From: Azotobacter paspali
GTDB lineage: Bacteria; Pseudomonadota; Gammaproteobacteria; Pseudomonadales; Pseudomonadaceae
Assembly (NCBI RefSeq): GCF_042434745.1
Contig: NZ_JBHLSS010000060.1
DNA length: 25,379 nucleotides
Reading direction: 5' to 3' (one strand)
Shown: positions 8,421 to 16,900 of the stretch, in pieces
Layout of the letters: each line of letters starts with the position of its first letter
Position numbering within the stretch: the stretch's first letter is position 1
Translations under genes and position numbers: made by a program
The notes under the pieces: generated by a model
What the model saw: only the letters and a program-made list of their open reading frames with translations
Databases searched by the model: none
What the model was told of the DNA's origin: nothing

Positions 8421-8582
8421 GATTTTGTCAAGGCTTGGATTGATAGGCCCTGGATCTCCGACACGACCGAGCAGATGGCGCAGGCATTACCGCCCTCAGC
8501 CTGGAAGCGTGGCTCGGCGGGCGAAGGCCCCCAGGGATTGCGCCTGCACGAGTGGGCCTATTTAGAGCTGGCCCGGATTTCT
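8421..8582 (+). pseudogene. IS701-like transposase fragment
   Basis: The frame DFVKAWIDRPWISDTTEQMA followed by ALPPSAWKRGSAGEGPQGLR and LHEWAYLELARIS resembles the middle of IS701-family DDE transposases (SAWxRxSAGEGxxGxRLyDWA). Only about 54 residues remain. The fragment begins about 60 bp after the acyltransferase stop and runs into a 14-base motif, GCCCGGATTTCTCA (8571-8584), that also ends another IS remnant at 18289. It has no start codon and no catalytic set. Confidence 0.6.
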
Positions 8583-8722
8583 CAGAGGCTGTGAAGTTTT
8601 CGACTCTGCATCCCTCCCACCGTGGCCCGGGCACTGCAAAAGCGCGCGAAGCGGAGAATCCAACACTGCTCCCCTGCATCGCGGTACAGCAGGCTCCAGA
8701 GTCAAAAACTTCACAGCCTCTG
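8583..8722. mobile_element. MITE-like 140-bp element with 25-bp terminal inverted repeats
   Basis: The left arm (8583-8607, beginning CAGAGGCTGTGAAGTTTTCG) and the right arm (8698-8722) are inverted copies differing at one position of 25. The 90-bp interior has no credible reading frame. Its right end overlaps the first three bases of the IS4-type copy 2 (CTG at 8720-8722). It looks like an internally deleted IS or a MITE; the parent family was not identified. Confidence 0.6.
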
Positions 8723-8738
8723 AGTGATCCCCATAAAA

Positions 8739-8969
8739 TCACCCGAGCTCCTGCGCTTGCCGGTGGACCTCCCGCCGCAGGGCCAGCTCCAGTTCCCGCA
8801 GCCACTCCCGGGAAATGTCTCCCGCATAAGTGCGTGCATACTCCAGTCCCAACCGCCACAGCGACAGCACGTGCTTGTCCTTGACGCTGTTGATCTGAAA
8901 GCGCCGCTCGTGCTGCTCGCCGAATCGGCACGGGTCGCGATTGCGCACACGGCCGACGTAATGTCAGCC
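8739..8969 (-). pseudogene. IS4-type transposase, C-terminal piece of copy 2
   Basis: Residues HERRFQINSVKDKHVLSLWR and LGLEYARTYAGDISREWL match the C-terminus of copies 1 and 3. Just upstream the sequence jumps directly to NRDPCRFGEQ, which in copy 3 lies some 130 residues further N-terminal. The segment carrying the Y-R-E-K catalytic motif has therefore been deleted. This piece cannot encode an active enzyme. Confidence 0.8.
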
Positions 8970-9008
8970 TGAACCGCCCCGGGAGTCTCGGAGGCTCGTT
9001 GGTGTGAG

Positions 9009-9753
9009 TCATGCCGCCAGGGCTGACTCGTCGAGTTGTCGATAATACGCCGCTTCAGCTTCCGCCGGCGGGATGTTGCCGATCGGTTCCAGCAGTCGAC
9101 GGTGGTTGTACCAGTCCACCCAGGTCAGCGTGGCCAGCTCCACGGCCTCGCGGTTCTTCCAGGACTGGCGATGAGTCACTTCGGCCTTGTAGAGTCCGTC
9201 GATGGTCTCGGCCAAGGCATTGTCATAGGAGTCGCCCACGCTGCCCACCGACGGCTCGATCCCGGCTTCGGCCAGGTGCTCCGTGTAGCGGGTCGAGACA
9301 GACTGCACCCCTCTATCACTGCGCCCTGTACTGGCTGACGGGCATACAGCGCCTGCTTTAGGGCATCCAGCACGAAGTCGGTACGCGCCGAACCGGAGAC
9401 CTTCCAGCCAACGATCCGCTGGGCGAAGACGTAGATGATGAAGGCCGCGTGGACGAAGCCCTGCCAGGTCGACACATAGGTGAAAGCCGATACCCACAAT
9501 GCATTCGGCCGGCTGGCCTGGAACTGGCGCTGCCTCCAGGGCTTGCGCGCGCCATAGACCTGGAAATTCTCGTCCCAGACACGCTGAACATGCTCGCAGA
9601 GCAGTTCATCCCGGCGTGCTCGGGCTGACTGCCGTGCGGGAGCGATTTTCCGGGCCACAGGCTCGTAGTAGGTCGACGAGGCAATCGGCAGTACCTTGCG
9701 GATCGGCGCGGGACCCCGTGGACCTGGCGGTGATCGTCGATGAAGGCCTTCAT
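9009..9753 (-). pseudogene. IS3-family OrfB (DDE transposase), degenerate
   Basis: The order is MKAFIDDHRQVHGV, PIASSTYYEP, VWDENFQVYGARKPWRQ, RPNALWVSAFTYVSTWQGF and GSVGDSYDNALAETIDGLYK, ending AAYYRQLDESALAA. The pieces lie in different frames, with shifts near 9700 and 9330. The stretch normally between VYGARK and RPNALWV is missing, and the first catalytic Asp (usual VADFTYV) is Ala. The enzyme is inactive on three counts. Confidence 0.85.
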
Positions 9754-10073
9754 CGCTTGAAGCGGCGGTCGAGCTCCGCCTGGGCAAAATACGCCGAGGC
9801 CTGGCGCAGGATCTCGTTGGCTTGGCGCGGCTCACGCACTTCCCGCTCGAGCGCCTTGATCCGTTCACGCTCGGGCGTCGTCTGCCCCTCGCGCCGTCCG
9901 CTATCGCGTTCGGCCTGCCTTACCCAGCGGCGCAGCGTTTCGGCCGTGCAACCGATCTTCGCCGAGATGGAAGTGATCGCCGCCTACTGCGACTCGTGCT
10001 CGTCCTGATGCTCGAGCACCATACGAACCGCCCGCTGCCGGACTTCAGGGGAATACTTCGTGGCTATTTTCAT
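9750..10073 (-). pseudogene. IS3-family OrfA with an amber codon
   Basis: The 107-codon OrfA starts MKIATKYSPEVRQRAVRMVL and contains the helix-turn-helix region SISAKIGCTAETLRRWVRQA, followed by a leucine-zipper-like tail. Codon 30 (9984-9986) is TAG where homologues carry Trp (TGG), which breaks the frame. It overlaps the OrfB start region, as expected for a family that uses frameshifting to fuse OrfA and OrfB. Confidence 0.85.
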
Positions 10074-10123
10074 GGCTCCATCCTCTCAAGAGTTGGAGCC
10101 TCCGCGAAACCCGGGGCGGTTCA

Positions 10124-10667
10124 AGCCCATGGCTTCGACGGCCTGAAACTAGGGCCGCCGGAAACATCGCCGCGAGCGCCTCGAGTAGGCGTTTCTGGCA
10201 ACGCGGGCAACCCTCGCGTGGATGGACGACTTCACAGACCGGCAGCGAACGTCCGGCCAGCGGGATCGCAGCGTGCAGCAGGAATAGCTTGCCGGCGGCA
10301 TTGATCGGCGATCAGTCCACCAGATCGACAGATGCTTGAGCGACCCCAGCAGGGCGCGCAGCATGGCCCAGTAGAACAACCCCCGCTCGGCCTGCAGCTG
10401 CCGATTGCCGAGCAGGCGGTCGACCCGCTTGATAGCATGCCTGGGCCAGGCAGAGCCGGGCAGGAAGCGCCCCAGCGCGGTTAGGCTCAGGCAGCGGCCT
10501 TGCAGCAGGGCGGCCACCGCGGCCATTAGGGCTTCGAGACGGCGGGCATGGATCGTGGGGAGTGCCTTGGCGAAGGCATCGTGCAAGGATCGGACGGTCT
10601 GCATAGGTATCGGGACATCGGTCAGTTTGGCGGCAACCAACGTGCCCGCCCATGCAGGCCTCTTCAA
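10124..10667 (-). pseudogene. IS4-type transposase, N-terminal piece of copy 2
   Basis: From ATG 10667 the frame reads MKRPAWAGTLVAAKLTDVPI and then HARRLEALMAAVAALLQGRC, SLTALGRFLPGSAWPRHAIK and RGLFYWAMLRALLGSLKHLS. Near 10325 it shifts frame (ILVDWSPI-like residues continue in a neighbouring frame, as in copy 3). It ends where the IS3-family element enters at 10123. The N-terminal region is missing from copies 1 and 3 in this window, so this is the only example of it here. Confidence 0.75.
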
Positions 10668-10713
10668 GCCTTATTCGATTGATTTTCTTGGAAAGTTTCT
10701 GGGGATCACTCAG

Positions 10714-10795
10714 CCTTTTCGCGCCTCTTCGGGATGAAAACAACGTGGTACTTACAGTCCCACTTCGTGTACGCGAGACTCTGATAGTCTCTCAT
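10714..10795 (-). pseudogene. tnpA: IS200-type TnpA (Y1 HUH transposase), N-terminal stub
   Basis: ATG at 10795 begins MRDYQSLAYTKWDCKYHVVF then IPKRR, the conserved start of IS200 TnpA, which nicks single-stranded DNA through a tyrosine further downstream. A strong ribosome site (AGGAGGT) precedes it. The gene is cut after about 27 codons by IS4 copy 2 at 10713, so the HUH motif and catalytic Tyr are lost. Confidence 0.85.
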
Positions 10796-10890
10796 CGGGT
10801 ACCTCCTATCTCTTGGTCGAGACAGAAGGCTCCCGATGACCGTATCACACGGTCAAAACTTAAGGCGTCCCCCCGGCTTAGCCGGGGGAT
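10774..10890 (-). repeat. IS200 left-end hairpins and tnpA leader
   Basis: Reading from the element end inward, there are three structures. The first is a strong hairpin, CCCCCGGC/GCCGGGGG with loop TTA (10870-10888), the usual left-end transposase-binding structure. The second is a perfect 7-bp hairpin TGACCGT/ACGGTCA (10837-10855), probably a terminator against incoming transcription. The third pairs CATCGGG (10793-10799), which holds the start codon, with CCCGATG (10832-10838) and loops out the ribosome site. In IS200 such a leader structure is known to repress tnpA translation. Confidence 0.7.
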
Positions 10891-10956
10891 TACATTTATT
10901 TATGACCCAGTAAGATTAATTTTTAATAATATTTTTAAATTCCTTATTTCCGGGTG

Positions 10957-13900
10957 TTAACCTGCACCCAGCGCCGCCGCCAGTTGATCTTCCCGTACCG
11001 CCCAAAGACTGTCGTCAACAGCCAGCGCCTCCAGTAATCGGCAGTAGTCGGTAAACATCGCTTCAGCCTGCACTGGAGCCAAGCGGTCAGCCGCGAGATC
11101 CCAGTGGATCAACAAGCCTTCTCGCTGCTCGATGCTTAGATTATCCAGCGCCACCCCATAAGTGCGACTCGCGCTTTTGACCAGCATCGCTCCCTCTGGT
11201 AGATCCAGTGGCCCCTGTGGATTGAGTCGGGTAAACACCACAGGGAAATTCAGTTTGCGCGGTCGCTGTTTATCCAGTGCCACCTTACGCAGCGCCTGCA
11301 GGCCGCTGATCGCGCTGTGGTGTTGATCCTCAATGAAGATCCGCTCGCAACGCCGGGCCCGCTCTATAAAAGTTATCGGTTCGTCGTTGAAGTCAATCCA
11401 ACTCAAAGTCGTGAAGTCACCGACTAGCGCGTCGATCTCGGGGTGTACCGCTGGCCTCCGCCAGCCTGGAGCCACCAAAGTAAAGGTCTGCTGGCTGCTA
11501 TGTTTTGCAATACTCCAAGCGTAGGCGGAAATCAGTAGCGCATCGGCTGAGATGCCTGCCCGTCCGACGCAGTCCCGCAGTGCTGGCCAGCAGTCAAGGC
11601 GGTGCTCGTACTCCAGGTACTGGCCATTGGTGTCCTTGTCGTCGTTAACCATCGGCCCCTGCGGCAGCAGGCGGAACTTTTCCCGCCAGTAGAGAGCGGC
11701 GTTTTGCGCCGCCGGCGAACGCCTGTATTGTTCCAGCGCCTCAATATAACCACCGAAATTGATCGACAACGGCGTCGGCGGACGACCATGGTAGAGATTC
11801 AGCAGCTGATGGATCAATAGATCCCGACTCGGAAGATCGGCGATCAGCAGATCCACTGCCAGATGCACTAGGCTGCGCCGCCCATTCAACGGGCTGACTC
11901 GCAGCTCGGCATAGGGCCAATCACCCAGCGCAGTCACCCGGCTAAGCATCTCATCGGCGACCTGGGCCGAGTTGACGCCCTGCTCGCCCAGTTCGAGTTG
12001 TAGTGGTGGCGTAGTCTCCATTAACTGCTGGGTTCCACTAGGCAGAACCCGGACGCGCAGCATCGGGTGGTGAGCCACCAACTGCTGCCAGGCCTGCTCC
12101 AGCCGAGAGATCTCGATATCCTCTATGGACACCGCCAAATAGAGGTGTGAGCAGCCCTGCTCTCGCTGGAGGGACCGGCTGAACGCATACGCCTGCTGTT
12201 GATCAGTTAACGCGAAGGGAATTTTCGGCGGCTCGCCCGGCGTCAGAATAAAGGGCTTCGTATGCCCGGCAGGAACTAGCAGGGCCTGTTCGACAGCCCT
12301 TAGCATCTCAACCAACCCAACTGTTTCCAAAGCTTGCCAGTCAGCATTGCCGTCCGCCAACTTGCCCAGCAAATGGCAGTAGTCAGAAAACAGCTGATCG
12401 ATCATCTCGTCGGGATAACAGTCGATGGCTACGTCCCAACTGAAACTCAGCGCACCGCCGCTCTCCCGCAGTTGGTGATCAAGGTTGATCTGCGGCGTCT
12501 GGGTGACACAGTAGTGCTGGGCGTCGCCAAAGCTGTCCGCGCCTTCGATCACTGGGTTGTTGAGCATCGAGGTAAATACCACCTCACCACTGCTAAAATG
12601 CAGCTGTCCGCCGCATCGACGGCGGGTTTCCCGCAGTGCGGCGACGCCGCTGACGCTTATGTGGTCAATATCCTCGAGCAATTGGCGCTGCACCCGTTGC
12701 GCCAATTCGGCCAGAGTTTCTTCCCGCGCGTTGTCAAAGGTAAAAAAATGGGTTGAGATTAACGGCCCAACCAAACGATCAATCGCTGGATGTATGGGGG
12801 CCCGGCCATAAAATGTGGATATCAACGAAAATGCTTTCCCGGCGTTTGCCTGCCTGAGGATTAAGCCAAACAGGGTCAGCAGTAATGCAGTACCAGAAAT
12901 CTGTAAAGCGTCGCCCTGCTGTTTCAGTCGCCGCCAGCGGCTTTGCTCCAGGGTTGAGGCCAGTCGTCGGCGCTGGCGGCCAGCTGGCCGCTGCGCCTTG
13001 GGCAAGGATAAACCCGGTGGTGTTTGCGCCAGCTTGTCGACCCAGTATTGCAAATCACGTTGGTAGCGCGGCGACTGTTTGAACGTTTCCAGCGACAACT
13101 GGTAGTCTCGGAACGACAAGCCGTTATCTGGCAACGCGGCAGTGGGGTCTCGGTAAAGCATCAACCATTGTTGCAACAGCAAGTCCAGAGAGGTTGCGTC
13201 GACAATCAACTCGTCGATACTAAAGTGTACTCGGCTGCATTGTTGATCCAGCAGCGAAACACATATCTCAAAAAGCGGTTCCTGTCCGGGTAGGTAAACT
13301 TTGTGGGACATCGAGGCGCGGATTACCGCCAGCGTCCGCTCGCGGCTAACCGTGTCGGTTCGTCGCAGATCCCGGGTTTTGAAGCGATAAGGAGCTGGTT
13401 CGCCGATCTGCTGACGACCGTCGTCGAGCAGCTTGATCCGCAGCATTTCATGGTGGCTCATTAGTCGGCTCCAAGCCTGGTTGAGCCTGTAGACTTCGAG
13501 ATCCACCCAGTCAAATTCCAGATAGATATGGCAGCCCACCCGCTCAGTCTCGGCCAGTAGCTTGCGGCCCGACAGAAAGGATTGCTGGATATCGTTGAGT
13601 GCAAAAGGCTGCCGCTGGGCGTTGGGCGCCACTTGCAACTGAGGCGCCACCTGATCGTTGCCCTGGCCCGCTAGCGCCGCCAAATAGGTTTCCACCTCGC
13701 CAAGGCTGAGATAGGGGCTGAGTTGCGCCAACGACACAGATAGCTGCAACTGCTGCTCCAACTTAGCTTTGAGAGCCACTGCGGCCAGCGAGTTGAGGCC
13801 AAAGCTGGCCAAGCTGCGCGATTCACAGCCAGCAAGCGCCGCTGGCTCACATCCCAGCAGCCCGGCGAGTATCCAGCGGAAGCTTTGCGGTTGCGCCATG

Positions 13901-16900
13901 CATTCGCTTTCCTGACATGCTGCTTCAGCCCGCCGCGGCGGCAGCCAGTGACGCTCCTTGGTAAAAACATAACCTGGCAAGCCTATCCGCCGCGGTTCAC
14001 CGAGACGCGGCAGCTTGATCCAGTCCAATTCGACGCCCTGCCGCCAGTAACCGGCTAGCGTTTGCAAATTGCTACTGGCAAAAGCCAGGGTTACCTCGTC
14101 GCCAATCCCAGCCCGCAATGGATCGATCGCCATCGCGTCCTCATCGAGCATCACGATCTCATCCATCGAGGCCCGATCCAGTTCGTCGAGCTGCTGTTGC
14201 AGTGATGTGATGCTGTCAACCACACAGGCCCAGCGGCATGCCATCGCAGTGCGCCCCACTTGCAATGTATAGGCTATGTCAGCTAGACACAGATCTGGCC
14301 GTTGGCCGATATAGCGGCTCAGCCGCGCCGCCTGCTCCCTCAGCCGCGCTGCGTCGCGCGCCGACAACAGGATCAACTGGGGCCCGATATTGTCCTGCGT
14401 CGCACGCGGGGGGGCTATGTACTCTTCCACTACTAGGTGGGCATTGACGCCGCCGAAACCATAACTGTTGATACTCGCCCGCCGCGGCAATTCAAGGCCG
14501 TTGGCGTCCTTTAGCGCTGACCATGAGCAACTGTAGGCCTCCAGCCGCAGTTGGCGCTGATCCAGCGTGATCGCGGGGCTTAGTTGTTCATATCCCGGGA
14601 TTCCCGGCAACTGCCGCTCCGCCACAGCATCGATCACCTTGAACAAAGCCGCCATGCCGGAAGCCAATTCACAATGGCCGATCACTGGCTTCAATGTACT
14701 GATCCACCAAGGAACGCCGTGGTTGTCATCGTCGCTCAATTCCGCTCGGGCTGCCTGGATGGCGGCTATCTCTATCGCATCGCCGAGCAACGAGCCGACG
14801 CCGTGGGCTTCTAGGTAGCTGACGCTGTCCGGATCAACGCCAGCGCTGCGGTAGGCGGCAACCATCGCCGCTTTCATGCTATCGTGATTTGGCGCGGTCA
14901 GCGAAGCCCCTCTACCGCCATGACAAATGCCGCTACCCTTAATCTTCAAGTAGATTCGGTTGCTGTCCCGCTCAGCGTCAGCCAGTGGTTTGAGCAACAG
15001 TACGCCAACCCCTTCAGAACGCACATAACCATCAGCCCCCGCTTGGAATGAACGGGTTTGATCCTGCCCGCTAAGAAAGTCCATCAGCCGATACCCTGCC
15101 GTTTCGTCAGACGACAGCAACAGGTTGACTGCGCCGATAAGCGCCTGGCGGCATTCACCGGCCCTGATCGCTTGCATTGCTCGGTGTAACGCCACCAGCA
15201 CTGATGAGCAGGCAGTGTTGCAATATTCGCTCGGTCCGCGTAGATCCAGGATGTAGGAAATCCGGTTGGCGTACATACAGGGAGAGGAAGAAGTCAGCAG
15301 GAAGGGATTATTCTTGGGAATCTCAACGACTTCGCGATATTCGCTCGGCGTGGCGGTGATAAAGACACCGGTGTGGCTACGGGCCAACTGCGCGGCTGGA
15401 ATCCCAGCATCTTCGAGCGCTAGCCAGGAATATTGTAATAGCAGCCGCTGCTGAGGATCCATCAACACCGCTTCCGCCGCCGACAAGCCAAAAAACTGAT
15501 GATCGAAACAATCAATATCGTCGATATATCCGCCCAGAGGCCCAGCATTGGCGCGCCCGGCCGGCGCCTCACGTATCTGGCTGGCGCCACTGCGAACAGC
15601 CGCCCAGAAATCCTCCAGTTCTCCACCGGGGAAACAGCCGCTGATCCCGATAATCACAAAATCATCATGACTTTCGATTGAGGTTGATGGTGGTTTTTTT
15701 GATGACGTTTTGGCAGGTTTGTGGTTTGGCGGCCGGCTGTCGTCTAATGACGACGCCCGTCCTTCCAGACGCTCTTTCAGCACCGCGACTATTTTATCGA
15801 TGCTGTTATAGCGAAAGAAAAATGTCTGCTCCAACGCGAGCCCAAACGTCGCCCCTAGTTGTTCACCCAGCGCGAGAAGATCGGCTGAGTCCAACCCCAG
15901 TTCCATCAGGCTGTGGCATGGCGATAGTCGACTATCTTCTGATTGGCTCAGGCAACGGTTAATCCCCTGACGGACAGCGTCATCGACTGATACCGCCGGC
16001 AAGGCCATCGGCGCCGCGATCGGCTGTAGCTCTTGGCGCTGGCGGCTAGCCAGATCATAATGCACCAGCACTCCATAACCTGAATTGTCATGATCGGCGG
16101 GACGATAACCGGCTACCAGCCGCTCGGTCCGCGCGCCGTGAAGTTCGTGAAAACGTAATACCGGATCCAGCAGGATCCCCCGCTCGTTACGACTGTGGAT
16201 ATAATCGCTCAGAGGGATCTGCCGGTACTTGGGATAGTCCTTGCAGCGGGTCACACCGACCACGGTGTCAACACCGTTGAGCAGAGTACAGTATTGCAGC
16301 ATAAACTCCAGCAACTGATCGCCGTATCCGCTGTACTGGTGGGCTGGCAGGATATTCAGGCTTTGAATTTGTACTATGCCGCCTTCAGTATGATAGAGCT
16401 GATCGACAGTGGCGAAATTGACCCCGAAAAGATCATCGATTTCCATGATCCGCTGGGAATAGATCACCCCGACCACCTCGCCATCCAGCTCCAGCGCCAG
16501 TTGGCCGGCCGGCCATTGGCTCAACCGGCGACGCAGGATTTGTTCGTCAACCCTCCCGCCCTCTGGCCAACAGGCCTTCTCTAGCGTCAACAGCGCCGGC
16601 AGATCCCCGATGGTCACATGGCGAACCCGGTATTCCCTGGCTTGGTAATAGCCGGTGGTCGCCTCACTGTCGGCCCTGTCTCGGGGTAACTTGTGCAACA
16701 TTCCTGGATCAGCGAACAACCCGGCGCCGGCCAACGCCATCAGGTAGTGGGTGGCTTCAACACCATAATGACAGGCAAAGCGATCGGCCAGCGAACCACC
16801 GGGACGCCAGTGGCTTTCGCTGAGTACCACTGGCTGACCGCCGATCAGGGCAGCCAGGCAGTTAAAATGTGCTTGCAGGCCGCCGAGCACGCTGGCGCCA

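Larger units (their letters stand above)
8970..10123 (-). mobile_element. IS3-family element (IS407-like), nested in IS4 copy 2
   Basis: The terminal inverted repeats begin TGAACCGCCCCGGG at 8970 and, on the other strand, TGAACCGCCCCGGG ending at 10123; similarity continues to about 27 bp. A 4-bp direct repeat AGCC flanks it (8966-8969 and 10124-10127). Removing the element and one AGCC gives a sequence colinear with IS4 copy 3 around 19175, which confirms the insertion point. A 4-bp duplication fits the IS407 group. Length is 1154 bp. Confidence 0.9.
8720..10713 (-). mobile_element. IS4-type element, copy 2, interrupted by an IS3-family element
   Basis: Both termini are visible: CTGAGTGATCCCCATAAAA at 8720 and, inverted, CTGAGTGATCCCCAGAAAC ending at 10713. 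Its transposase runs on the - strand with the 5' end at the right. An IS3-family element (8970-10123) splits it, and removing that insert restores continuity with the homologous stretch in copy 3. Net of the insert it is about 840 bp, shorter than a full element, so it also has internal deletions. Confidence 0.85.

Noticed and set aside
12334..12756. Open frame of 140 codons on the + strand inside the PKS gene
   Set aside because: It lies opposite the Cy1/Cy2 linker and Cy1 coding sequence, shows no domain and no ribosome site; it is a shadow frame.
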